Shown one piece after another: positions 8,804-17,483 of a DNA stretch of 64,000 bases (position 1 is its first letter; each line of letters begins with the position of its first letter). A program made the position numbers and the translations under genes. The stretch comes from Burkholderia sp. 9120 (GTDB lineage: Bacteria; Pseudomonadota; Gammaproteobacteria; Burkholderiales; Burkholderiaceae): positions 4,836,001 through 4,900,000 of the forward strand of contig NZ_JQNA01000002.1 of the NCBI RefSeq assembly GCF_000745015.1, in the 5' to 3' direction. The notes under the pieces were generated by a model. That model saw only the letters and a list, made by a program, of their open reading frames with translations, was not told the origin of the DNA and ran no database searches.

Positions 8804-10194
8804 TGATGGGCGGCGCGTGCCGGAACCTTGCCCAGCAGGATATTCAGGCCTTCGGAGATCAGCGGATGCGCGATGATCGCGTCGCGCACCGCCGTATAAG
8901 GGAGCTTGCCGATCATGGCCATCTGTACGGCCGTCACCACGTCGCCGGCGTTCGTGCCCAGCATCGTGAATCCCAGAATCTGGTCCGAATGCTGATCGAC
9001 CAGAACCTTCATGAAGCCCTTCGTCGCTCCATTCGTGCGGGCGCGCGGCACGACCGCCATCGGAATCTTCGCCACCCGCACGTCGATACCGCGTGCCTTC
9101 GCTTCGGTTTCGTTCAGGCCGATGCGGCCGAGTTCGGGTTCGATGAACAGAGCGTAAGGAACGATGCGGTTTTTCGTCGTCATGTTGCCGCCAGCAAGTT
9201 GCGACTTCAGGACGCGGTAGTCATCGAACGATGCGTGTGTGAACATCGGTGTGCCCGCCACTTCGCCGATGGCCCAGGTGTTGGCGGCAGTCGTCGCGAG
9301 CCGCTCGTCGACCTTGATGAAGCCACGTTCGTCCGTTTCGACGCCGGCTGCGTCGAGCGCCAAATTCGTCGTCACAGGCGTGCGTCCCGCGGCGACGAGC
9401 ACATGCGTGCCCGACACCAGCGCGCCGCTTTCCAGTTCGATCGTGACGGCGTGGCCCGACGTGCCCGTCACCTTAACCGGCCTGGCACCGACCAGAATCT
9501 CGACGCCCTCTTCGGCCAGCGCAGCCTGAATTTCCGACGTGACGTCTTCATCCTCGCGCATCGCAACACGGGGCGCTTCCTGAATGAGCGTCACGCTGCT
9601 GCCCAACCGCCGGAACGCCTGCGCCATTTCGAGGCCGATATAGCCGCCGCCGATCACGATCAGATGGTCCGGCAGCGAATCCAGTTGCAATGCTTCGACG
9701 TGCGTGAGCGGTTGTGCGTCTTTCAGACCCGGCACGTCGGGAATCGCGGCGGTGGTACCCGTATTGATGAAAACGTGCTCACCCTCGATGATCCGGGCAG
9801 CGCCTTCGTTCGTCTCGACATGAATCCTGCGCGGACCGACGAAGCGGCCGGTTCCCAATACCAGATCAAGGCCCGAGCCGAGAAATGCTTTCAGATTGAT
9901 GTCCACCATGCCACTCACCACCGAGCGCACGTTACCGAGCACCTTTTTCATATCGGTTTTCGGGCCTTCGGTCACGTCGCTATCGTGCCGATGAGCATTG
10001 CGCACATGTGCGATCCGCGCATTCTGAATCAACGCCTTGGTCGGGATACAGGCCACATTGATACACGATCCGCCGATCATTCCGCGCTCGATCAGCGCAA
10101 CCCGCTTGCCGGCTTGAGCCAGGTCCATCGCGAGTGTTTTGCCGCCCTTTCCGCCGCCGAGGAAAACATATTCATAGTGTTCGACATTCGACAT
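8800..10194 (-). CDS. RclA-like flavoprotein disulfide reductase (pyridine nucleotide-disulfide oxidoreductase)
   Basis: This protein of about 464 residues has the two-dinucleotide-fold architecture of class I disulfide reductases. FAD is bound at VFLGGGKGGKTLAMDLAQAG, the redox disulfide lies in GGSCINVACIPTK (Cys44, Cys49), NAD(P) binds at VIGGGYIGLEMA, and the dimer-interface His-Pro...Glu is in AIIAHPLISEGLN. The GKxGKTLA loop, the FDDYRVLKSQL segment and PMAVVPRAR resemble E. coli RclA, the copper reductase for reactive-chlorine resistance, more than lipoamide dehydrogenase. ATG 10194 is chosen because GGAG sits 6 bases upstream; the TTG at 10200 has none. It is coupled to the downstream thioredoxin gene. 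Confidence 0.87.
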   Translation of the reverse strand: MSNVEHYEYVFLGGGKGGKTLAMDLAQAGKRVALIERGMIGGSCINVACIPTKALIQNARIAHVRNAHRHDSDVTEGPKTDMKKVLGNVRSVVSGMVDINLKAFLGSGLDLVLGTGRFVGPRRIHVETNEGAARIIEGEHVFINTGTTAAIPDVPGLKDAQPLTHVEALQLDSLPDHLIVIGGGYIGLEMAQAFRRLGSSVTLIQEAPRVAMREDEDVTSEIQAALAEEGVEILVGARPVKVTGTSGHAVTIELESGALVSGTHVLVAAGRTPVTTNLALDAAGVETDERGFIKVDERLATTAANTWAIGEVAGTPMFTHASFDDYRVLKSQLAGGNMTTKNRIVPYALFIEPELGRIGLNETEAKARGIDVRVAKIPMAVVPRARTNGATKGFMKVLVDQHSDQILGFTMLGTNAGDVVTAVQMAMIGKLPYTAVRDAIIAHPLISEGLNILLGKVPARAAHQ

Positions 10195-10546
10195 CGCCAA
10201 CTCCAGTTTGGGTTATCGCCCGGTGCGTTTCAACGGGAAGCGCATCGGCTCGGATCTCAGTGGCTGAATTCTATGAGCCCAACCGGCGTTTGCCGACGCT
10301 CGCGACGCTCGAAAACTAGCTCGATCGTCTCAATTGCCGCTATGAGTGTGAATAAAGATGACTTGTCACTCGAGTAACCCAGGCTATCCATGCGTATCGG
10401 TCCGGCTCGTTTTCGCGTTTGGGATGACTTGCCGCGTGAGACACTGGACGCTCACTTGCGCGCTATCGCCGGGACCAGTCGATGCTGCGCGATGCGACAT
10501 TCGTCGTCCGCATGGCGATTTTCTTCAATTTTGGGAGCTACCGGTT
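10195..10546. other. divergent intergenic region
   Basis: This 352-base stretch separates the minus-strand RclA-like gene from the plus-strand DUF302 gene and must carry promoters in both directions. I found no coding sequence or clear palindrome. GGAG at its left edge serves the RclA-like gene and GGGAG at 10533 serves DUF302. Confidence 0.4.
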
Positions 10547-10966
10547 ATGACCCGTTCCGCCGCTGAATCGTTCGCACTTCCGCCCCACGTGATCAGCTTG
10601 CCGAGTAGCGCGGATTTTTCGACCACGGTGGCTCGTATCGAAGCCGCATTCGCGAGCCGCCATATCACTCTTTTCGCCAAGGTGGACCAGGCGCAGGCGG
10701 CGGCAGGTTCCGGCGCCGTTCTTCGGCCGACAGTTTTGCTGCTATTCGGCAATCCCGCGGCAGGTACGCCGATCATGGCGGCGAATCCGCATGCCGCGGT
10801 TGAATTGCCGTTGAAAGCCGTAGTGTGGGAGGACAGCGAAGCACGTGTCTACGTTGATTACCTCGACGTGACCCAGGTTCTGGCCGATGGCTATGGACTC
10901 GATCCCGCCTCGTTCGAAAAGCTCGAGAAGATTCCCGACATGCTGCGCAGCGCGATTACCGTCTGA
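10547..10966 (+). CDS. DUF302 domain protein
   Basis: This 139-residue protein is a full-length DUF302 domain. It has the early segment FSTTVARIEAAFASRHITLF, a conserved VLLLFGNPAAGTPIMAANP core (residues about 65-85), and LPLKAVVWEDSEARVYVDY at the end. DUF302 proteins are small, often dimeric and of unknown biochemical role; they recur next to redox and stress genes. GGGAG at 10533-10537 is 9 bases before ATG 10547. The gene is divergent from the RclA-like/TlpA pair, fitting a shared stress response. A strong hairpin follows. Confidence 0.88.
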   Translation: MTRSAAESFALPPHVISLPSSADFSTTVARIEAAFASRHITLFAKVDQAQAAAGSGAVLRPTVLLLFGNPAAGTPIMAANPHAAVELPLKAVVWEDSEARVYVDYLDVTQVLADGYGLDPASFEKLEKIPDMLRSAITV

Positions 10967-10974
10967 AGAGGCAA

Positions 10975-10999
10975 GCGCCCCGCGTGCTTTGCGGGGCGC
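10975..10999 (+). terminator. terminator hairpin after DUF302
   Basis: GCGCCCCGC (10975-10983) pairs perfectly with GCGGGGCGC (10991-10999) around a 7-base loop, 8 bases after the stop codon. Confidence 0.65.
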
Positions 11000-11174
11000 G
11001 TCGCCTTTCGCCTTACCCCTCCCGTCCTTCCACCACACGTTGCTACGGCATACGTTCGTCTAGGGTCGCCTGTCCAAAGACGGCGCGCGGCTAGTCGTTC
11101 GTAGAATGGGACTGCAGTGCGTACGCATCTATTCTTGTCATCAAGATTGCAACGTCACAACCGGGAGAAATGAA

Positions 11175-12158
11175 ATGCATACGATCAAGTGTCTTGAGCT
11201 ATTCAAGGCAGTCGCAGAACATAAAAGTTTTTCGAGGGTCGCCGCTGCAAACAACATCTCTCCCAGTGCGGTGACGCGTGCCATCCAGGAACTCGAAACG
11301 GAACTAGGTGTCCGGTTGTTTCACAGAACAACGCGAAAACTTTCGGTAACGGACGTCGGCATGTCGGTCTACAACCGGGCGGTCTCGTTGCTCGACAACT
11401 ATTCGGAGATCAAAGGCATCAGCGAAGCGTGCGCCGGTACGATGAGCGGAACGGTGCGGGTGGCGATACAAAGGCTTCTTGGATTTGACTCCCTGTCGTT
11501 AACGCTGGATCAATACATGCGTTCCCACGATAACGTGACGGTGAGCGTCGATTTTTTCGACGCCGGAGATGACCCCCTCGCCTCTGGAGCAGACCTAGCC
11601 ATCTCGTTGCAGAGCGAAGTTCGTGATGTCTACATTGCCAGGCAGATTGATTCTTTGGGCATGTCGCTCTTCGGCGGCAAGCGGTTCTTGGCGGAGACCC
11701 GTGCTTTGTTCCCTTCTGATCTTCTTCCGCAACAGCGCATGTCACCTGGCGGAAGCCACTGGGATCTAATAGCCCGTGGATCAGAAAGGCACCTGGTGCT
11801 TCCTTGCAGCTCCCGTTTTCGCTCAGCGAGCCCGCAAGCCATTGCATCGGCTGCTGTACAAGGGTTTGGAGTTGCCTTGCTTTCGTCCGCGATAGCGAAT
11901 CCTCACGTGAAAGCCGGAGAGCTTTTCCCCGTTTTTGAAGCCTGGAGATCGCTACCAGTGCCGGTGTCAATCAGCTATCGTTCTCGTCAGTTCGTTCCTG
12001 AGCGGGTGCGCGGCCTGATTGCTTACATCAGTGACACGATGGGTCTTCGGAATCGTAGTGACCCGTCACTATCCGTCCGTAACCTTATTCAGTCTGCCCA
12101 GATTGAGAACGCGGATGAGGTTCTTCAACCTCGCGAGCTTGAGACGTGTAGCCCGTAG
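11175..12158 (+). CDS. LysR-family transcriptional regulator
   Basis: This 327-residue protein has an N-terminal winged helix (LELFKAVAEHKSFSRVAAAN, SPSAVTRAIQELETELGVRL, FHRTTRKLSVTDVG) and a LysR-type effector-binding domain. GGGAG 11163-11167 precedes ATG 11175 with good spacing. The effector domain is somewhat degenerate (PALF-like segments are hard to place), and the codon use is less GC-biased than that of neighbouring genes, hinting at recent transfer or weak expression. The C-terminal roughly 35 residues are not family-like. No obvious divergent target lies next to it, so its regulon is unknown. Confidence 0.88.
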   Translation: MHTIKCLELFKAVAEHKSFSRVAAANNISPSAVTRAIQELETELGVRLFHRTTRKLSVTDVGMSVYNRAVSLLDNYSEIKGISEACAGTMSGTVRVAIQRLLGFDSLSLTLDQYMRSHDNVTVSVDFFDAGDDPLASGADLAISLQSEVRDVYIARQIDSLGMSLFGGKRFLAETRALFPSDLLPQQRMSPGGSHWDLIARGSERHLVLPCSSRFRSASPQAIASAAVQGFGVALLSSAIANPHVKAGELFPVFEAWRSLPVPVSISYRSRQFVPERVRGLIAYISDTMGLRNRSDPSLSVRNLIQSAQIENADEVLQPRELETCSP

Positions 12159-12241
12159 GGAACGCGAGAAAGGCTCTGGCGAATGGATAAAGCGACATAC
12201 GTTCGCGGCTGTCGCTCATCCGGCGCTGATCGCGTCTCCCC

Positions 12242-13378
12242 CTACACCGACTGTATCGTCCCAAACGAACGTCCAGCGCTCCCCGACCGCAGCGACGACG
12301 ACTCGGAAGGCAGCGCCGGCACCACACGGGGCGACGGATTCGACGCCGTGCGTGCCGACCCGTAGGCAAACGCCGCACCCGCCATCCACGATAGCGAGGA
12401 CGCCGTGCCGTACCAGGCCGCACTCGTCGTATCGTTCTCCGACGACGCACGGACGGACGCCGCCGACAACCCGGCCGCCGCGAGATTCGCTACGCCGCTC
12501 GCGATCTGCAGCCCGCGACTGAATCTGCCGCGCGTACCGTCGAGCGCGGCGTGCGCCATGCTGGTGACCGCGCTCAAGCCCCATGCCGCCGACGATGCAT
12601 AACCGAGATTCGTCTGCGTGCTGTCCGTATTGAACACGGACGCAGTACTCAACGCCCCCGCGCTAAAGTTCATGAAGTTGCCGAACGATGCCAGCCGGCT
12701 GGAGGGCTGCGTATTGCTCGCCTCCGACAACCCCGCAGCGCCGCCCCATAACACCCCGCTTACGGCGCCGCTTGCCGTCGAAGCGACGGAACCCGGTACG
12801 ACTCTCGACGCCACCAGCGACGCCCCCGCGGCCAGACCATCGACCAGCGGTGCGAATTTGCCCACTTTTTGCCGTGCGGTTTCGGGGCTCGCGGGCTGTT
12901 GCGCCACCTGTTGTACCGCTTGTTGGCCGCCCTGCTGCAAGGGCGGCTGCGCAGGCGGATGAAGCGGTTGCGACGGCGCCAGATCGATCGCGACATGGTC
13001 GGGACGCGGCCCGGAAGCCTCACTGCCCGACGGCCGATGCAGCATCGGCGACAGCACCGGCGAGTTCGAGCCGCTGGACGGATTGTGCTGCATCGGTGTC
13101 AGCCCCGGCCCGTTCGATCGGTTCGACGGCGGAGGACGCATCGGCGACAGCGTCGCCGCACGCTCGGGGCTGCTGTGCGGCGGCGGGGTCATCGGCGACA
13201 GCACCGGGCTGCTGGCATGCATACCGATCGGGAGAGGCGCGCTCCGAGGCGGCGGCCTACCGCTGCCGACCGCTCCGTGCCCAGGGTCGTAGCGGGGCGT
13301 GGGCGGATGGAAGACTGGATCGCTTTTTGCGTTGAGCGGCTTCGGGCCTTTACTTCCGTTGCCATCGGATTGCCGCAT
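12242..13378 (-). CDS. proline-rich repeat protein with Ala/Gly-rich hydrophobic domain (possible secreted effector)
   Basis: This 378-residue protein has two halves. Residues 1-150 are Pro/Ser-rich and carry a regular repeat: Leu-Ser/Thr-Pro-Met at about 60, 77, 93 and 109, i.e. every 16-17 residues. A Gln-rich linker (about 140-165) follows. Residues 170-350 are Ala/Gly/Ser-rich with several moderately hydrophobic helices (for example GAVSGVLWGGAAGLSE, SLSWMAGAAFAYGSA) that could insert in membranes. There is no Sec signal. This layout (disordered N-terminus, chaperone-like Gln linker, helical membrane-active C-terminus) is seen in type III secretion effectors or translocators, but no secretion genes are nearby. 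The function is unknown. Confidence 0.7.
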   Translation of the reverse strand: MRQSDGNGSKGPKPLNAKSDPVFHPPTPRYDPGHGAVGSGRPPPRSAPLPIGMHASSPVLSPMTPPPHSSPERAATLSPMRPPPSNRSNGPGLTPMQHNPSSGSNSPVLSPMLHRPSGSEASGPRPDHVAIDLAPSQPLHPPAQPPLQQGGQQAVQQVAQQPASPETARQKVGKFAPLVDGLAAGASLVASRVVPGSVASTASGAVSGVLWGGAAGLSEASNTQPSSRLASFGNFMNFSAGALSTASVFNTDSTQTNLGYASSAAWGLSAVTSMAHAALDGTRGRFSRGLQIASGVANLAAAGLSAASVRASSENDTTSAAWYGTASSLSWMAGAAFAYGSARTASNPSPRVVPALPSESSSLRSGSAGRSFGTIQSV

Positions 13379-13779
13379 GAGATTGTCCTGGCGTCAGGTG
13401 GGTAAGCTCAAGAAGAAGGCGAACAGACCCAGGCTGATCGAATGCTTCTCTCACCCCTCCTTCACACAAGCTTCGTGCCAGTTGGCCGCCAATGTGGCGC
13501 GCGCCTTGCTCCACAAGACCCACGCCGCAATCCGGCGGCGCTCGCGCACGCCTTGCTATGGGCGCGAATTCACCCAGGCCGGCGCTTGCTTCGATGGCGA
13601 AACCACTCGTCCGTTAAGCGTGAATCCGCGTTGTACCGAGGTTGTTTCGTCGGGTGCGAGATGGGAAAAAATCGCCCCCTCTGGATCGAATCGAACCCTG
13701 GCGTCATGAGCGATGAATCCCCTTCCCGTGCTCGGCTATTCCAGGCGAACGAGGGAGAAACGCATCTCCCTCGCCACCC
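13379..13779. other. intergenic region, nothing recognised
   Basis: About 400 bases lie between the start of the repeat protein and the stop of the catalase gene, both on the minus strand. Short reading frames on the plus strand have no ribosome-binding site and no recognisable product. The promoter of the repeat-protein gene should lie here. Confidence 0.4.
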
Positions 13780-15225
13780 TCACTCCCGTTCAAGCGCCTC
13801 GATCGCTCCCGCAACACCCGCACCATAAGCAGGATCCGCCTGACTGCAATGCTCGATATGCAACTGCTGCACCGGCTTCGACACGCCATTCAACGCACGC
13901 GCCGTGTTATCGAACAACGTCTGCTGCTGCACGGCCGTCATGTTGCGGAACAGCGCGCCCGGCTGCGAATAATAGTCGTCGTCGACGCGATGATTCCAGT
14001 GATCGGCCGCGCCTTCTATCGACAAAGGCGGTTCGCGATAGTCGGGCTGTTCCTGCCATTCGCCCCGCGTGTTCGGCTCATACGGCGTGGCGCCACCCGT
14101 ATTCGCATCCACCCGCAACAGCCCGTCGCGATGGTAGCTGTGCACGTACTTCGCACCACGCGGCGCATTCACCGGCACCTGGTGATAGTTGACACTCAAC
14201 CGGTAACGTTGCGCGTCGCCATACGAAAACAGCCGGCCTTGCAACATCTTGTCGGGCGAGAAACTGATGCCCGGCACCACGTTGGCGGGTGCAAAGGCGG
14301 CCTGCTCGACATCGGCAAAGTGATTGTCGGGATTGCGGTTCAACTCCATCACGCCGACTTCGATCAGCGGATAGTCGCGCTTCGGCCAGACCTTGGTCAG
14401 ATCGAACGGATTGATCGGATAACCGCCTGCTTCTTTCTCCGGCATGATTTGCACAAACAGCGTCCAGCGCGGAAACTCGCGCCGCTCGATCGCTTCGTAC
14501 AGGTCGCGATGGTGCGTTTCGCGATCGCGGCCCACCAGCGCTTCGGCTTGCGCGTCGGTCAGGTTTTCAATGCCCTGCTGCGAGCGGAAATGGAACTTCA
14601 CCCAATACCGTTCGTGCGCGGCGCTGATGAAACTGAACGTGTGGCTGCCGAACCCGTGCATATGGCGGAACGTCTTCGGAATGCCGCGTTCGCTCATGAC
14701 GATCGTGACCTGATGCAGCGCTTCCGGCAATTGCGTCCAGAAGTCCCAGTTGCTCTCCGCGCTACGCAACCCCGTGCGCGGGTCGCGCTTGATCGCGTGA
14801 TTCAGGTCCGGGAACTTCAGCGGATCGCGCAGGAAGAACACCGGCGTGTTGTTGCCCACCAGATCCCAGTTGCCTTCTTCGGTATAGAACTTCAACGCGA
14901 AGCCACGAATGTCGCGCTCCGCGTCGGCCGCGCCGCGCTCGCCCGCCACCGTTGAAAAGCGCGCGAACATTTCCGTCTTCTTGCCGACTTCAGAAAAAAT
15001 CGCGGCCCGCGTGTACTTCGTGATGTCGTGTGTGACCGTGAACGTACCGAATGCGCCGGACCCTTTCGCATGCATGCGCCGCTCGGGAATGACTTCACGG
15101 TCGAAGTGAGCCAGCTTCTCAAGAAACCAGACGTCTTCGAGCAGCGCCGGGCCGCGTGGACCGGCGGTGCGAATATTCTGGTTATCGACGACGGGTGCGC
15201 CGAAAGCGGTAGTGAGCTTTTTCAT
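13780..15225 (-). CDS. monofunctional haem catalase
   Basis: This small-subunit (clade 3 length, 481 residues) catalase decomposes hydrogen peroxide to water and oxygen in the cytoplasm. The distal His is in [11 protein letters not shown], the distal Asn in [18 protein letters not shown], and the proximal haem Tyr in [14 protein letters not shown]. The C-terminal NADPH-binding/wrapping region is also present. ATG 15225 is chosen because AGGA lies 7 bases upstream; the longer frame to 15255 has none. It is the last of three minus-strand genes after cynS and the HD-domain gene, only 69 bases from the latter, so it may be cotranscribed with cyanate/cyanamide detoxification. Confidence 0.95.
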   Translation of the reverse strand: MKKLTTAFGAPVVDNQNIRTAGPRGPALLEDVWFLEKLAHFDREVIPERRMHAKGSGAFGTFTVTHDITKYTRAAIFSEVGKKTEMFARFSTVAGERGAADAERDIRGFALKFYTEEGNWDLVGNNTPVFFLRDPLKFPDLNHAIKRDPRTGLRSAESNWDFWTQLPEALHQVTIVMSERGIPKTFRHMHGFGSHTFSFISAAHERYWVKFHFRSQQGIENLTDAQAEALVGRDRETHHRDLYEAIERREFPRWTLFVQIMPEKEAGGYPINPFDLTKVWPKRDYPLIEVGVMELNRNPDNHFADVEQAAFAPANVVPGISFSPDKMLQGRLFSYGDAQRYRLSVNYHQVPVNAPRGAKYVHSYHRDGLLRVDANTGGATPYEPNTRGEWQEQPDYREPPLSIEGAADHWNHRVDDDYYSQPGALFRNMTAVQQQTLFDNTARALNGVSKPVQQLHIEHCSQADPAYGAGVAGAIEALERE

Positions 15226-15294
15226 CGGAGATCCTGTATCAAACCGATATGACAAGCGTGGTCATGACCGGTGGGGACTGTTCGAATGCTGGCG

Positions 15295-16005
15295 TCATTC
15301 ACCCTGTGCCGCTGCCCCGCCTGTGCATGCGCAACCGGCATGATGAGCGTGGTCGGCGCGACTGTCGTCCCATGCCGAGCCGAGAATGATCTGGCAGAAG
15401 TTCAGCCGCTTGTACGACGGATCGCGCAGCTCCAGCACGTCGGCCTTGACGTTGCCGAAAGTCGTCTCGGGCTTCTTGATCGTCCCTTGCGCGAACGCGT
15501 CGATAATGCCGTTCTTGAAGGTCTTTTCGCGCGGGTGGGCGGCCACCACCTGGTTGCGCTGATCGTCGCTGAACTCGTGGTAGGTCAGACCCAGCACGTC
15601 CATCTCGACCCCGGCGGTCACGAGCGCGACCACCGGCTTCATGTGTTCGGGAACGCCCGGCGTCGTATGCAGCGCGATCGAAGCCCACACCTGCTCGATG
15701 TCGTACTCGTTCATGCGGTACTGCGTCATGAAATCGCGCGCGGCATTCGCGCCGTCCACTTCGAAGCGATAGCTCTCGCTGCTATAGGCCGGCATCAGGC
15801 CCATGTCGTGGAACATCGCACCGAGGTACAGCAGTTCCGGGTCGTACTTCAGGCCTTTGCGGTTGCCGCTCAGCGCGCCGAACAGGAAGACGCGGCGCGA
15901 ATGGTTGTACAGGAGATCGGTTTCGGTATCGCGAACCAGTTCGGTCGCGGCGCGTGCAATGGCGCTGTCGGGTATTTCGATGCCTGCGATGATGGTGTTA
16001 GTCAT
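15295..16005 (-). CDS. HD-domain protein, cyanamide hydratase-like
   Basis: This 236-residue protein has an HD metal-binding fold: His35 (LLYNHSRRVF), His66-Asp67 (GAMFHDMGL) and later ALHTTPGVPEHM. The arrangement, including EMDVLGLTYHEFSDDQR, matches the HD family of cyanamide hydratase (cyanamide to urea) and its bacterial relatives, whose true substrates are mostly untested. The C-terminus is His/Cys-rich (HAHHAGCACTGG), a possible extra metal site. GAAGGAA is 6 bases before ATG 16005. Its neighbours are cyanase upstream and catalase downstream, on the same strand. Cyanamide to urea is a reasonable but unproven inference. Confidence 0.83.
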   Translation of the reverse strand: MTNTIIAGIEIPDSAIARAATELVRDTETDLLYNHSRRVFLFGALSGNRKGLKYDPELLYLGAMFHDMGLMPAYSSESYRFEVDGANAARDFMTQYRMNEYDIEQVWASIALHTTPGVPEHMKPVVALVTAGVEMDVLGLTYHEFSDDQRNQVVAAHPREKTFKNGIIDAFAQGTIKKPETTFGNVKADVLELRDPSYKRLNFCQIILGSAWDDSRADHAHHAGCACTGGAAAQGE

Positions 16006-16284
16006 GTCGGTTCCTTCGCTGATGGGTGAAGGGAGGACACACACGCCCTCCCGATGTCCGCCTGGTGCAGTGGTTTGCGTCCAGGCCTCGCGGTGAAACC
16101 AGTATTGGCTAACGGCCGCCGGCGGGCAACGAAGTTGGGCCGCTGAAGTCTGCCAACGTTGCCGTGTAAGCTGCCATTGGGCTTTGGCACGGCGCGTTGC
16201 CAGGCGGAACACCTCGCCTGGCTGGCAGACTCCGGCGGCTATGACGACTCCACTCGACTCGACTTGACCCGACTCCCTACCCGC

Positions 16285-16755
16285 TCAGAACGGCTTGGTC
16301 GGCAGATACTTGCCGTCGAGCGTGATCACCGCACGCGAACCGCCCTCCGGATCGTCGACCTTCTGGATATCGAGCTTGAAATTGATCGCACTGATAATGC
16401 CGTCGCCAAACTTCTCGTGCACGAGCGCCTTGAGCGTCGAACCGTAGACCTGCACCATTTCATAGAACCGGTAGATCGTCGGATCGGTCGGCACGCCCCC
16501 AGGAATACTGCCGCGCACCGGCACGGTCTGTAACAGGCGCACGGCGTCTTCATCGAGATCGAGCTTGGCGGCGACGACCCTCGCCGCGTCCGCGGGCAGT
16601 GGATGCTGGCCGAGCAGCGCGGCCGTGACGAAGGCGAGACTCAGACCGGTCCCTTCATTGATCTCTTCAAACGTCAGGTTCTTGCGAATCTTCGCTTCGA
16701 TGACGACATCGGTCAGGTTCTGGCGGGAGCTTGGGTTGACTTGCGATTGGATCAT
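16285..16755 (-). CDS. cynS: cyanate hydratase (cyanase)
   Basis: The 156-residue protein is a full-length cyanase, which converts cyanate and bicarbonate to ammonia and CO2 as a decamer. The catalytic Arg96 and Glu99 lie in [13 protein letters not shown] and Ser122 in GIISAINFK, at the E. coli positions. The N-terminal helical domain and the C-terminal swapped domain ([14 protein letters not shown]) are complete. GAAGGAA precedes ATG 16755, nearly the same leader as that of the HD-domain gene 279 bases downstream. There is no CynR or CynT here; regulation must come from the 330-base divergent region shared with the bufferin operon. Confidence 0.97.
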   Translation of the reverse strand: MIQSQVNPSSRQNLTDVVIEAKIRKNLTFEEINEGTGLSLAFVTAALLGQHPLPADAARVVAAKLDLDEDAVRLLQTVPVRGSIPGGVPTDPTIYRFYEMVQVYGSTLKALVHEKFGDGIISAINFKLDIQKVDDPEGGSRAVITLDGKYLPTKPF

Positions 16756-16884
16756 GATGGTTCCTTCGGTTGAAAACACAGGATTCACGCAGCCAGGGAG
16801 AGCCGCGCAGGCGTGGCACAGCCATCAGGATACGCGGCGAGCGAAACGAAGCGGTTTGTCGTGCCCCGTCAGCTTCCGCGCATT

Positions 16885-16955
16885 GATCGCAATCCCGTAC
16901 CAAATGGCACAAGACCGTGCAATCTTCGGCCGGGTCTGGTTCCGTATGCTCTCTG
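16885..16955 (+). promoter_or_regulatory. 71-bp repeated upstream element, copy A (before the bufferin operon)
   Basis: These 71 bases match 30200-30270 (minus strand) at 63 positions with no gap. The perfectly kept cores are ACCAAATGGCACAAGACC, TGCAATCTT and TTCCGTATGCTCTCTG. It lies 130 bases before the bufA start, inside the 330-base gap 16756-17085 between cynS and bufA. The TGGCAC...TGCA pair looks like a sigma-54 promoter, but the GG-GC spacing is 11 rather than 10. It may be a regulator-binding region or a small dispersed repeat. Confidence 0.6.
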
Positions 16956-17085
16956 TGCAGCGACCCACTATCGCTGGCATACCAGAACGGGGCCGGGCAC
17001 GACCGTTGTTCATACCGTACACGCGGCATCAGCGTGGTCACCGGGCCTCCAGATCGCTGCTCTCTCTCAACGTTGGAGAAATCGT

Positions 17086-17418
17086 ATGGCCAATTACAAA
17101 ACCACCACTCTCGTCGTCGGTGCGTTCGCTGCCGCTCTCGCCGCCTTGACGGCCACCTCCGCCAGCGCACAGGAATTCACCGCGGCGCAGAAGAAGATTC
17201 AGGCCGAGCATACGGCGCTCGTGAAGTCGGGCAAGGTCGAGCCCTGCTTCGGCACCGCAATGAAGGGGCAAAACGACTGCTACGCAGGGGCGGGCACCAC
17301 CTGCGCCGGCACCAGCACGACGGACTATCAGGGCAACGCATTCAAGCTGGTGCCCAAAGGAACCTGCACCGGCATCTCCACACCGAGCGGCCCCGGCAGC
17401 CTGTCGCCGAAGGCCTAA
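17086..17418 (+). CDS. bufA: DUF2282 secreted precursor, bufferin-type copper-binding RiPP
   Basis: This 110-residue protein has a Sec signal peptide cleaved after SASA (about residue 28) and a short mature region with four Cys: 54 (EPCFG), 65 (NDCYAGAG), 73 (TTCAGTS) and 94 (KGTCTG). The spacing is that of DUF2282. Established knowledge: in bufferins such as those of Caulobacter, DUF692 enzymes oxidise the Cys of this precursor to copper-chelating thiooxazoles and the product protects against copper. GGAGA is 7 bases before ATG 17086. The gene is first in an operon with DUF692, an unknown gene, DUF2063 and DoxX. A hairpin after its stop may raise its dose over the enzymes. Confidence 0.9.
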   Translation: MANYKTTTLVVGAFAAALAALTATSASAQEFTAAQKKIQAEHTALVKSGKVEPCFGTAMKGQNDCYAGAGTTCAGTSTTDYQGNAFKLVPKGTCTGISTPSGPGSLSPKA

Positions 17419-17429
17419 CATCGATCGGC

Positions 17430-17453
17430 GGCCGGGCTTCGTCGAGCCCGGCC
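17430..17453 (+). promoter_or_regulatory. hairpin between precursor and enzyme genes
   Basis: GGCCGGGCT (17430-17438) pairs perfectly with AGCCCGGCC (17445-17453) around a 6-base loop, 11 bases after the bufA stop and 30 bases before bufB. No U-tract follows, so it more likely gives partial attenuation or 3'-end protection of the precursor mRNA than full termination. Confidence 0.6.
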
Positions 17454-17483
17454 TCGCAGTGCTCACCGCAACAATGGTTCGCC

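Noticed and set aside
8803..10377. 524-codon plus-strand frame
   Set aside because: It is antisense to the RclA-like gene, with composition typical of a shadow and no recognisable domain.
13299..13709. 136-codon plus-strand frame between the repeat protein and catalase
   Set aside because: It starts inside the repeat-protein gene on the other strand, with no ribosome-binding site and no motif.
16905..16920. Sigma-54 promoter in the 71-bp element
   Set aside because: TGGCAC and TGCA are present, but GG and GC are 11 rather than 10 bases apart in both copies, which normally abolishes sigma-54 recognition; kept only as a resemblance.
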